Below are positions 1-6,398 of a stretch of 8,602 nt of DNA, piece by piece (positions within the stretch are counted from its first letter, which is position 1; each line of letters starts with the position of its first letter). This DNA is from Actinomycetota bacterium (GTDB lineage Bacteria > Actinomycetota > Actinomycetes > S36-B12), in NCBI GenBank assembly GCA_010029945.1, contig RGQW01000067.1:1-8602 (forward strand). Reading direction: 5' to 3'. The position numbers and the translations under genes are program-made. The notes beneath the pieces were generated by a model. The model saw only the letters and a list, made by a program, of their open reading frames with translations. It did not search any database and was not told the origin of the DNA.

Positions 1-1403
1 ACGGGGCTCTCAGACGCGTCATCGTCGGAGATCACAACAGCGGACGACGGACCCGCCTGGGTTTCGGTCAACGTTGAGCCGTCCGCCACACTGATCGATG
101 TCGGACGCAACGTAGACGACTCGATCGCGATCTCTCCATCACCGCTCACGGACACATTCCCGGCGGTCTGCGTGGATTCACCCGCCAAGCCACTCACCAG
201 CACCCGCGGAGAGCCCGGAACATCCACCGAGACCATTGCCTCGTCGGCAGCACCGGACGTCACCACCTGGACCGCGATCTCATCCACCGCCGGGGGCTCC
301 CAGATGATGGAGAAGCCGACTACCGAGGTCAAGGATGCTCGAACGGGAGTCACGATGACCCCGTCGACAGAACCTGCGATCAGGTCAGCCACGGAACGGG
401 CCTTACCGTCGACGGCGATCTGAACATCCAACTCCCCAGCCCCACCAGAGGTGACGAGCATGTGAGCGGACGCGCGCACGGCGGAGTCAGCCGAGGAAAA
501 ACCCGACGGCGCAGGCAAGATCCGATCGGTGTTCGACACGACATCGAGCGACCCTGCCCCTCCACTCATCGCAGGCGCGAGCTCGTTGCCGAGAACGTCG
601 ACAGGTGCATACGTCCATTCATCACCGGAGATCGTGATGCTCTGTGGGGCGCCGGGGTAGTTGTTGTCGTAGATGGAGATGGTCACGGTGCTGTCGTTTT
701 GCGTCACTTCGACGGGGGTGACTGTGTGACCGGTGCCGTCCTCGCCATACATACCGATCGTTACGCGCTCGTCGTCGGCAATCGCGTCCGCCACTATCTG
801 CGCGATCGAGCGAGGCGATAGTGACCGGGTCGACGCCGCGGCCTGCTGCACTTCGGGAATCAGCTGGGTCGCCCACAAGGTGTCAAGGGTCCGAACGACA
901 TCGGTGTTTTCGCGTCGCAGATCCGCCGTTACTTGGGCCGTTCCATCCAGCTCGCTGAGCGCATAGACGCCGTCAAACAACGATTGAGACAGGACCGCGA
1001 AACCTTCGCACCGACCCGAACTCAAAGAAGAATTTGCCTGCGTCAACCATTGCTGGGCTGCGGGAAGGAGTTCGCACTCCCCTCCAGATCCCTCGGCGCA
1101 CACATCGCTGCGGCCAAACAGCGTGATCATGGAATCTGTGTCCAGATTTCCTTCGCCTCGCCAGTTCGCGAAAGAAAAGCCGTCACTGGCAACGGTGAAT
1201 CCCGTCGACAGACATCCGTCCTCTTCGGAGCACGCGCCCGCTACGGACGACTCTTGCCCATCCCCGCTACCGGAAGCATCCGGCGATGTCCCTAACGCCG
1301 CAGAGTCGTTACTAGAAGAAGAGCCGGAAAGGCTCTGCGTGCCGGAAGAACAGCCGGTAAGCGCAAGTATGAGGGTCGCTCCGAGAGCAACAAGGCCTTT
1401 CAC
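1..1403 (-). CDS. Lipoprotein with papain-like cysteine peptidase-type domain (partial, C-terminus outside window)
   Basis: The reading frame is open from a GTG at 1403 down to base 1 with no stop, giving the first 467 residues. The N-terminus is a lipoprotein signal: Lys2, a hydrophobic stretch, then the lipobox LTGC with Cys18 as the lipidation site. A Ser/Gly-rich linker follows (about 19-57). Residues about 66-266 resemble a papain-like fold: GRCEGFAVLS with candidate nucleophile Cys132, GTGHTVTP with His226, and IYDNNYPG with Asp246/Asn247, followed by a WTY strand. Upstream are F-x-NW (about 78-81) and VC(x7)C (Cys102, Cys110); Cys58 and Cys64 also occur. Residues about 285-467 look beta-rich and are not recognised. 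A start at ATG 1433 would put MCICPWQNHG before the signal and is less likely. The product should sit on the outer face of the membrane; its substrate is unknown. The domain call rests on motif spacing, not a search. Confidence 0.75.
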   Translation of the reverse strand, partial: MKGLVALGATLILALTGCSSGTQSLSGSSSSNDSAALGTSPDASGSGDGQESSVAGACSEEDGCLSTGFTVASDGFSFANWRGEGNLDTDSMITLFGRSDVCAEGSGGECELLPAAQQWLTQANSSLSSGRCEGFAVLSQSLFDGVYALSELDGTAQVTADLRRENTDVVRTLDTLWATQLIPEVQQAAASTRSLSPRSIAQIVADAIADDERVTIGMYGEDGTGHTVTPVEVTQNDSTVTISIYDNNYPGAPQSITISGDEWTYAPVDVLGNELAPAMSGGAGSLDVVSNTDRILPAPSGFSSADSAVRASAHMLVTSGGAGELDVQIAVDGKARSVADLIAGSVDGVIVTPVRASLTSVVGFSIIWEPPAVDEIAVQVVTSGAADEAMVSVDVPGSPRVLVSGLAGESTQTAGNVSVSGDGEIAIESSTLRPTSISVADGSTLTETQAGPSSAVVISDDDASESP

Positions 1404-1423
1404 TCCATGATTTTGCCACGGAC

Positions 1424-1448
1424 ATATGCACATTGCCTAATGTCATAT
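1424..1448. repeat. Near-perfect inverted repeat in the divergent intergenic region, candidate operator
   Basis: The arms are ATATG-ACATT and AATGT-CATAT around a GCCT spacer, with one extra C in the left arm at 1429. The site lies about 20 bases upstream of the lipoprotein GTG and about 90 bases upstream of the molybdoenzyme start, in the most AT-rich part of the 134-base gap (1404-1537). Position and symmetry fit a dimeric regulator site or promoter elements of the lipoprotein gene. No regulator family is recognised. Nothing else is evident in the gap. Confidence 0.4.
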
Positions 1449-1537
1449 AAATCCCTTTTGTACGGATCTTTGCCCGCATCCGGTCGTAGCCCAAGCTTCC
1501 TTTGGCTCCTTTGCGCCGACCGTGTTCCAATGGCGCC

Positions 1538-2344
1538 ATGGAGCCCACGCTGCCGAGCGAGCGCAACGACAGCCCGGTAGCGCCCCGGGCCTCGGCGCCG
1601 ACCTCCCTTGCAGATCCACCGGAGGCCGGCGCTGGGCCAGATTCTGCATCCCCTTCCGGTAGCCCCGTGGGGCGGCGCATTGTGCTCGGCATGATCGGAC
1701 TCGGTGCCGTCGGCGTCCTCGTCGGACGTCAGGCTCAGGAGGCAATCACCAGCACGGTGAGCGCAACCGTTCCCGGTCTCGGCAGCATCGTGCCCGCAGC
1801 CGGAGGGTTTCGGATCTACACGGTCACCGGCGGATATCCAGCCATGGACCCGGCGGACTACCGACTCGACGTCACGGGCAACGTCACCACGCCTTTGTCA
1901 CTGACCATGGCGGATCTCGCGGACCTACCCCAAACGAGCATGACCAAGGACTTTCAATGCGTGACCGGATGGCGGGTCGACGACGTGCTCTGGTCCGGGG
2001 TTCTCCTCAGCGATGTTCTCGCCGCCGCGGGCGCGAGCACCACCAGTTCAGCGCTGCGCTTCTTCTCCTTTGACGGGGCTTACACCGAGTCGCTGACCAT
2101 GGAGCAAGCACTCCGTGATGACGTCCTCGTGGCGACGTCGATGTTCGGCGAGCCCGTGACCCGCGAGCACGGCGGACCTGTTCGTTTATACGTGGCGCCG
2201 ATGTACGGGTACAAGTCCCTGAAGTGGATGTCGGGCATCGAGGTGGTCGATGAGGTGGTCCCCGGTTATTGGGAGGTCCGCGGCTACGACATCGACGCGT
2301 GGGTGGGAGCGTCCAATGGACGCGACGACGAGCCCATCGCCTGA
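1538..2344 (+). CDS. Sulfite oxidase/YedY-like molybdopterin-dependent oxidoreductase
   Basis: This is a 268-residue protein of the sulfite oxidase (SUOX/YedY) molybdopterin-binding fold. Residues about 1-43 are Pro/Ala/Ser-rich. Then come VGRR (44-47) and a hydrophobic segment (about 48-63), either a Tat-type export signal or a membrane anchor. The catalytic domain spans about 95-240. DFQCVTGW contains Cys141, the expected thiolate ligand of molybdenum, and the family block HGGPVRLYVAPMYGYKSLKWM (split over 211-231) binds the cofactor and forms the core. The C-terminal dimer domain of true sulfite oxidases is absent. The physiological substrate cannot be read from sequence; S- or N-oxide reduction, or sulfite oxidation, are possibilities. 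The ATG at 1538 was preferred to an in-frame TTG at 1502; no clear Shine-Dalgarno precedes either. The next gene starts inside its 3' end and probably encodes its electron partner. Confidence 0.85.
   Translation: MEPTLPSERNDSPVAPRASAPTSLADPPEAGAGPDSASPSGSPVGRRIVLGMIGLGAVGVLVGRQAQEAITSTVSATVPGLGSIVPAAGGFRIYTVTGGYPAMDPADYRLDVTGNVTTPLSLTMADLADLPQTSMTKDFQCVTGWRVDDVLWSGVLLSDVLAAAGASTTSSALRFFSFDGAYTESLTMEQALRDDVLVATSMFGEPVTREHGGPVRLYVAPMYGYKSLKWMSGIEVVDEVVPGYWEVRGYDIDAWVGASNGRDDEPIA
2305..2309 (+). promoter_or_regulatory. Shine-Dalgarno for the cytochrome b gene
   Basis: GGGAG lies six bases upstream of ATG 2316, within the end of the molybdoenzyme gene. It selects ATG 2316 over the earlier in-frame ATG at 2250 and supports translation of the pair from one mRNA. 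Confidence 0.6.
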
Positions 2345-2945
2345 CGCACGCATCGCGCGTTTCTCCCGCGCGGAGCGCTGGGTGCACCGCAGCATCACCG
2401 TGCTCATGATCGTCCTCATCGCGACCGCGGCGGCGTTGTATTTCCCCGACATCAGCGTGCTGGTGGGGAATCGCCCCATCGTCAGCAACATCCACGTCAT
2501 CGCCGGCTTCGTTCTCCCTATCCCCCTGATCCTCGCCCTCGCTTCCCGGGCCTTTCGGCAGGACGCTGAGTTATTGAATCGATTCACCGCGCAGGATTGG
2601 ACGTGGCTTCGCTCGCGAGATCGCCGATCGGGCCGGATCCCGGTGGGCAAATTCAATGCAGGTCAAAAACTAAACGCGGCGTTCTCCGTGGGCTCGGTCA
2701 TCATCATGCTCGCCACCGGCGCCATCATGTTCTTCAATTCATGGTTTCCCGACGACATTCGCACCGGCGCCACGTTCGTGCACGACTGGTTGACTCTCGC
2801 CGTCGTCGTTGTCGTTGTCGGCCACACCTACAAGGCGCTCATGGATGCAGAAGCTCGCACCGGGATGCGCACCGGGCATGTGTCGGCTCGGTGGGCCGCC
2901 CGCGAGCACGGACAGTGGGCCGAAGAGCAACGCCTCGGCGGCTAG
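2316..2945 (+). CDS. b561-type cytochrome b (formate dehydrogenase gamma-like), membrane electron-transfer subunit
   Basis: This 209-residue protein has four predicted membrane segments (about 26-44, 55-77, 120-140, 157-175). Histidines sit where the cytochrome b561/FdnI-type family binds two b haems: His24 (RWVHRS), His60 (SNIHVIAG), His156 (FVHDWLT) and His170 (VGHTYKAL). The start of helix 4 is a run of valines from a GTC/GTT repeat. The soluble C-terminus (176-209) is charged. The gene overlaps the molybdoenzyme gene by 29 bases in another frame, which implies translational coupling and a shared function. The likely role is electron exchange between the quinone pool and the molybdoenzyme. 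It resembles the FdhI/b561 group rather than YedZ/MsrQ, which has more helices. Its TAG overlaps the stop of the opposite-strand VKOR gene in the palindrome CTAG. Confidence 0.82.
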   Translation: MDATTSPSPDARIARFSRAERWVHRSITVLMIVLIATAAALYFPDISVLVGNRPIVSNIHVIAGFVLPIPLILALASRAFRQDAELLNRFTAQDWTWLRSRDRRSGRIPVGKFNAGQKLNAAFSVGSVIIMLATGAIMFFNSWFPDDIRTGATFVHDWLTLAVVVVVVGHTYKALMDAEARTGMRTGHVSARWAAREHGQWAEEQRLGG

Positions 2946-3526
2946 TTGCCCAACCAGAAATCCATCCACCGGATGAAGATCAGGGCGAGCACGACGAGGT
3001 AACTCGCGCCGATCAGAACCCACCGCAATGACCCCACTGTTTGGGCAACCGCTCCTGGCCCGGACCGGCCACTCAATCGCCCGGCCGCGGCGTTGTCCGC
3101 GGTCACTATCCAGAACACCGGGATGGTGGCTGCCCAGACGACCATGCACCACGGGCACAGCGCACCGATCACATACAGGCTTTGCGTGATCAGCCAGATG
3201 GCGAAACCAAATCCGAAAAGCGCTCCAAGGTTGAGTCCCAGCCACACCCACCGCGGCAATTCGACCTTGGAGAGCAACAAGACGCCCATAGAAATGACAA
3301 CGGGAAAACCGATTAGTCCCATGATGGGGTTGGGGAAGCCGAACGCCGATGCCTGATCGGTGGTGATGATGGAGCCACAGGACAGCACCGGGTTGATGTC
3401 ACATTCGGGAATGTAGTTCGGATCCGCCGTGACGGCGATCTTCTCCAGGGTCAACTCGAACGCGGCCAGCAGGCCGAAGAAACCCCCGATGATCAACACC
3501 CAGGGCGTCACCCGATAGGAACTCAC
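2942..3526 (-). CDS. Vitamin K epoxide reductase (VKOR) family disulfide-generating membrane protein
   Basis: This 194-residue integral membrane protein has helices at about 9-26, 66-86, 93-115, 118-141 and 170-187. The active-site pair is Cys124-Pro-Trp-Cys127, the CxxC next to the quinone site in VKORs. The extracytoplasmic loop pair is Cys42 and Cys50 (ECDINPVLSC), which relays electrons from a DsbA-like partner. The block AFGFPNPIMGLIGFP is also typical of the family. In actinobacteria VKOR replaces DsbB and reoxidises a thioredoxin-like oxidase, passing electrons to menaquinone. No thioredoxin-fold partner is encoded in the protein or in this window. GTG 3526 is chosen because it forms a GTGA overlap with the upstream aminotransferase stop and begins just before helix 1. 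An earlier in-frame start at 3640 would add an Arg-rich, poorly credible extension. It is the last gene of the operon. Confidence 0.9.
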   Translation of the reverse strand: MSSYRVTPWVLIIGGFFGLLAAFELTLEKIAVTADPNYIPECDINPVLSCGSIITTDQASAFGFPNPIMGLIGFPVVISMGVLLLSKVELPRWVWLGLNLGALFGFGFAIWLITQSLYVIGALCPWCMVVWAATIPVFWIVTADNAAAGRLSGRSGPGAVAQTVGSLRWVLIGASYLVVLALIFIRWMDFWLGN

Positions 3527-4737
3527 GTCACGACGATATCTCGCAGTGCGGCAATCAGCCGATCGACGTCGCTCTCGTCGGTGTAGGGGGCCAAACCAGC
3601 GCGGATCGCACCACCAGAGCCCAGGCCGAGCGATCGACACGGCTCGTAGGCGTAGAAAGAGCCCGCCGGAGCGTTGATCTGCTTATCGGCCAAGCGATGC
3701 GCTACCTCTGCGCTGTCCCATCCGTCGAAGGTGAAGAACTCCGTCGGGGTTCGTCGTTGAGCGTGTGCATACATAGTGATTCCTGGAAGCTCCTCCAAGG
3801 CGCTGCGCAGCCGAGCGTGCAGACGATCTTCGTGCTGGGCGAGAGCGGTCATGGAGCGGACCAGGCGATCGCGACGAGTCATGGACGTCTCCCCGCCCGG
3901 CACCAGATCGGCCAGCACGTCAACGGCGGCGATGAGCCCCGCCAGCAACTCGTACGGCAGGGTGCCGAGTTCGAATCGTTCGGGAACCTGCTCGGTGCTC
4001 GGCGCCAACTTGTCCGGGTGCAACGACTCCCACAACGCGCTGGACGCGGCAACGATCCCCAGATGTGGTCCGAGGAACTTATACGCCGAGCACGCATAGA
4101 AGTCAGCACCGATTTCTTCGACGTCGATCGGCGCGTGGGCCGTCAGGTGCACACCGTCAACGAAAAACAGTGCTTTCACCGCGTGCGCGGCCTCAGCGAT
4201 CGCCGGGAGATCGGGGCGGGTTCCCACGACGTTGGATGCTCCAGTGACGGCCACCAGGCGCGTGTTGTCGGTTATCTGATCCACGATGTGACTGGTAGGC
4301 AATTCACCGGTGGTCGGGTCGAGTCGAGCCCACGCCACCTCGGCGCCGGCCTTCTCGGCATACGTCACCCACGGGCGGACGTTGGCGTCGTGATCGAGAT
4401 CGGTCACCACCACGCGGTCGCCCGGACCCCAATCGTTCGCCAGAGTCCGGGCCACCATGAAGGTGGCTTCGGTCATGCTCCGGGAGAAGACAACGCCCGC
4501 GGGGTCGCATCCGAGAAGATCAGCAGCCGCAAGCCGCGAGCCTTGCACGATTGATTCGGCGTTGCGTTCCGATTGGGTCATGGTGCCGCGGTTGGACAAC
4601 GGCTCGGTCATGGCTGTGCGCATCGCGTCGGCCACGACATCGGGGAGTTGGGTTCCTCCCGGCCCGTCGAAGAAGGCAACCCCGGAGGCCAACGCGGGCA
4701 TGCGGGCTCGTATCCGGGCAACGTCGAACTCGTTCAT
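3523..4737 (-). CDS. PLP-dependent class V aminotransferase, cysteine-desulfurase-like (VC1184 type)
   Basis: This 404-residue fold-type I PLP enzyme has the NifS/SufS-like scaffold. Lys220 in CSAYKFLGPHLG is the Schiff-base lysine. FFVDGVHLTAH supplies Asp194 (pyridine nitrogen) and His197. DLDHDANVRPW (about 114-123) holds a His that would stack on the cofactor. The opening FFDGPGGTQLP (22-32) is the hallmark of the VC1184 subfamily, and the C-terminus ends in IRAGLAPYTDESDVDRL. Where SufS has its catalytic Cys (the G-H-H-C loop), this protein reads AGSFYAYEP, with Tyr362; Cys367 lies five residues further on. Desulfurase activity is therefore doubtful and the reaction is unknown. ATG 4737 overlaps the methyltransferase stop (ATGA) and fits the family N-terminus. 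The in-frame upstream start at 4893 only adds a frame-shadow of the methyltransferase. Confidence 0.88.
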   Translation of the reverse strand: MNEFDVARIRARMPALASGVAFFDGPGGTQLPDVVADAMRTAMTEPLSNRGTMTQSERNAESIVQGSRLAAADLLGCDPAGVVFSRSMTEATFMVARTLANDWGPGDRVVVTDLDHDANVRPWVTYAEKAGAEVAWARLDPTTGELPTSHIVDQITDNTRLVAVTGASNVVGTRPDLPAIAEAAHAVKALFFVDGVHLTAHAPIDVEEIGADFYACSAYKFLGPHLGIVAASSALWESLHPDKLAPSTEQVPERFELGTLPYELLAGLIAAVDVLADLVPGGETSMTRRDRLVRSMTALAQHEDRLHARLRSALEELPGITMYAHAQRRTPTEFFTFDGWDSAEVAHRLADKQINAPAGSFYAYEPCRSLGLGSGGAIRAGLAPYTDESDVDRLIAALRDIVVT

Positions 4738-5537
4738 ACGTCCCACCACAGTGTGCACACCTCGCGGGGTGTGGCGTCGAGGTCCTGCATCAGAGCAGCG
4801 GCAACTTCCGCGTCCCGATCTTCGCTCAGGCACAGGCGGATCCGGGCGAAGCGCACCCGCTCTTCCATCGGTAAGGACACGCGCTGCCCCCACGTTTCAT
4901 CCGTCCACACATCGAGGTGTGCATCGAAACCCAGCGCACTGGCGATGTCGGCCAATTGGTGGGCCGTCGGTGTAGTGGGCCGGTCGAGGTCCCAGAACTT
5001 CTTCCACAGCGGGCTCATGTTGCTCAGTGGGTGCGTCATGGGAAGTTCTACAACCACGCGACGTCGCGCGTGGTTGTTGAGAGCCTGCAGAAAGGGAACG
5101 ATCGCGGCTACGTTGAAGGCGACGTGGTGACACACCACGACGTCAGCCACCGGAACATCGGCGGCGACATCCGGCCACGAGCCACGGAACTCCTGGTGCT
5201 GCACTCCACGTTTCGCCGCCGCTTCCGCGTAGGCGTCGAGCATCTCCTGCGCATGGTCGACGGCGTAGAAAACCTCTGCGGGCGGCGCGAGTGCGAAGGA
5301 CGCTCGCCCGCCGCCGGAACCGACGTCGAGGACGCTTCCGCCGGCCGGAACGGCCTCCCGCGCTCGATCGTGCGACACCGAGTCGGCTATCTCATCCCCA
5401 ACGGTGAACATCGCGACCGGATGAACCCACGGCTCCTGCGACGCCTGCTCGAGGATGTTGTCGGGAATGGCCCACGCTTCGAGATCGCTGCGCCATTGAC
5501 TCGCCAGTTCGACGATCTCGGTGGGCGTCTCGGTCAC
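4734..5537 (-). CDS. SAM-dependent class I methyltransferase
   Basis: This 267-residue protein has a Rossmann-type SAM-binding core. Motif I is VLDVGSGGGRASFAL (69-83). The acidic residue after beta-2 is Asp94 in YAVDHAQEM. A later strand reads ADVVVCHHVAFNV (131-143), and another is VVVELPMTHPLS (161-172). Residues about 8-60 form a helical lid with EPWVHP and a hydrophobic patch. The C-terminal 80 residues (WGQRVSLPMEERVRFARIR and onward) are likely the substrate-specific part. The substrate is unknown; the C-H-H-V-A-F-N-V strand suggests a small-molecule enzyme, but this is inference. GTG 5537 was chosen because a TAGCGT box lies seven bases upstream, fitting a leaderless mRNA. In-frame starts at 5597 and 5633 lie near or beyond the divergent gene's start. 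It is the first gene of the operon and its TGA overlaps the aminotransferase ATG. Confidence 0.8.
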   Translation of the reverse strand: MTETPTEIVELASQWRSDLEAWAIPDNILEQASQEPWVHPVAMFTVGDEIADSVSHDRAREAVPAGGSVLDVGSGGGRASFALAPPAEVFYAVDHAQEMLDAYAEAAAKRGVQHQEFRGSWPDVAADVPVADVVVCHHVAFNVAAIVPFLQALNNHARRRVVVELPMTHPLSNMSPLWKKFWDLDRPTTPTAHQLADIASALGFDAHLDVWTDETWGQRVSLPMEERVRFARIRLCLSEDRDAEVAAALMQDLDATPREVCTLWWDV

Positions 5538-5544
5538 AGGCCCG

Positions 5545-5550
5545 ACGCTA
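5545..5550 (-). promoter_or_regulatory. Candidate -10 box for a leaderless methyltransferase operon mRNA
   Basis: TAGCGT (TAnnnT type) is separated by seven bases from GTG 5537, so transcription would start on or next to the start codon. No Shine-Dalgarno is present and no convincing -35 was seen. It would drive the three-gene operon. Confidence 0.42.
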
Positions 5551-5602
5551 GTCGAGCCAGCGGCTGCTCCACGCGTCGGCAAGCGCGCATCGCTCACCCG
5601 AC

Positions 5603-5608
5603 TATCGT
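5603..5608 (+). promoter_or_regulatory. Candidate -10 box for a leaderless DUF3159 gene
   Basis: TATCGT (TAnnnT type) lies six bases before GTG 5615, again placing the transcript start at the start codon. No Shine-Dalgarno or clear -35 is visible. It is divergent from the operon box at 5545-5550, within the 77-base gap 5538-5614. Confidence 0.42.
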
Positions 5609-5614
5609 GCAGCC

Positions 5615-6373
5615 GTGCCCGCCGGAACCCCACCTGATTCGTCCGATCCCTCTGATCCCTCCGATCCCTCTGATCCCTCCGAGCCCTCTGACGTCTCTGG
5701 TAGCTCGGGCTCTGCCGCAGATGACAAGCAGCCCATCAAGACTCTCATCGGAGGGCCCCGCGGAGCCCTGGAGAGCATCCTGCCGCCAGTGGTCTTCGTG
5801 GCCGTGTACTCCGCACTGTCGAGCAGTAACGAGGATGCACTGACCTACGCGATCGTTGCAGCCCTCGTTCTCGCTGTCTTCTTCGGCGGTTGGCGGCTCC
5901 TCGAGCGCAAGAGACCCACGCGGGTTATCGGGGCGATCGTGGTGGTGGCCCTGGGTGCCTACTTCGCCGCCCGCACCGGCAGTGCCGCCGCATTCTTCTG
6001 GCCTCGCGTGCTGTTGAACGTGTTGTCTGCGTTGGCTTTCGTCATCGGCAACTTCGTTCGTTGGCCGTTGCTCGGCGTGATTGTCGGCCCGATCATGGGT
6101 ACCGGAATGCGTTGGCGTCGAGACCCCGTCCTTGTGCGCGCCTACTCCCGTGGCTCATGGCTGTGGGTGTTGCTGAACCTGGTCCGGGCGGCGATCCTGC
6201 TCCCCCTCATCGCAAACGACGCACTGTGGGGGCTGGCGGCGTCGGGTGCGTTCTTCTACGTCCTGGTGATCGGCACCATCCTGGGATCGTGGTTCATCAT
6301 GAAGCGAGCCATCCCCGCCGATCATCCAGGTCTTCGTCACCCGGTCGGTGACCCGAAAAGCACGGACAAGTAG
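5615..6373 (+). CDS. DUF3159 family integral membrane protein
   Basis: This 252-residue protein matches the actinobacterial DUF3159 pattern. A short amphipathic GGPRGALESILPPVVF (46-61) leads into about six hydrophobic segments (about 54-68, 76-92, 102-117, 124-145, 150-163, 180-235 in parts). Family-like marks are RLLERKRPTRVIGA, the TGSAAAFFWPRVLLN loop and MRWRRDPVLVRAYSRGSWLW. The function is unknown. The N-terminal 45 residues are disordered, rich in Ser, Asp and Pro, and built on a DPS repeat. Residues after 235 form a short hydrophilic tail. The GTG start was chosen because a -10-like box lies six bases upstream and no Shine-Dalgarno is present. The gene is divergent from the methyltransferase operon; no terminator is evident after it. 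Confidence 0.85.
   Translation: MPAGTPPDSSDPSDPSDPSDPSEPSDVSGSSGSAADDKQPIKTLIGGPRGALESILPPVVFVAVYSALSSSNEDALTYAIVAALVLAVFFGGWRLLERKRPTRVIGAIVVVALGAYFAARTGSAAAFFWPRVLLNVLSALAFVIGNFVRWPLLGVIVGPIMGTGMRWRRDPVLVRAYSRGSWLWVLLNLVRAAILLPLIANDALWGLAASGAFFYVLVIGTILGSWFIMKRAIPADHPGLRHPVGDPKSTDK
5642..5692 (+). repeat. 9-base tandem repeat (Asp-Pro-Ser units) in the DUF3159 gene
   Basis: Units of GATCCCTCT/GATCCCTCC alternate, so the exact period is 18 bases. The last units diverge to GAGCCCTCT and GAC. They encode a DPS/EPS run in the N-terminal tail. The unit is in frame, so copy number can change without a frameshift. Confidence 0.85.
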
Positions 6374-6398
6374 GACAACGACAGGGTCGATCAGCGCT

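Noticed and set aside
172..1410. Several plus-strand frames of 77-120 codons
   Set aside because: All are antisense to the lipoprotein frame, which is continuous for 467 codons with a lipobox and catalytic motifs.
1312..1745. Minus-strand frames of 100 and 126 codons across the intergenic region
   Set aside because: They conflict with the lipoprotein N-terminus and with the molybdoenzyme start on the other strand, and show no motif.
2007..2656. Minus-strand frames of 156 and 162 codons
   Set aside because: Both are antisense to the molybdoenzyme and cytochrome genes and are Arg/His-rich shadows.
2800..2822. GTC/GTT repeat as a regulatory or mobile element
   Set aside because: It simply encodes the Val run of cytochrome helix 4.
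1538..2945. MsrP/MsrQ methionine sulfoxide reductase pair
   Set aside because: The first protein shares the fold, but the second has four helices with the b561/FdhI histidine pattern, not the MsrQ (YedZ) layout.
3697..4554. 285-codon plus-strand open frame
   Set aside because: It lies antisense to the aminotransferase, whose family motifs and 4-base overlaps are clear. The product is rich in Arg, Gly and His with no motif, a typical GC-rich shadow.
4917..5843. 308-codon plus-strand open frame
   Set aside because: It is antisense to the methyltransferase and then runs through the DUF3159 gene in another frame. No domain is visible and the end is a Pro/Leu repeat from the DPS tract.
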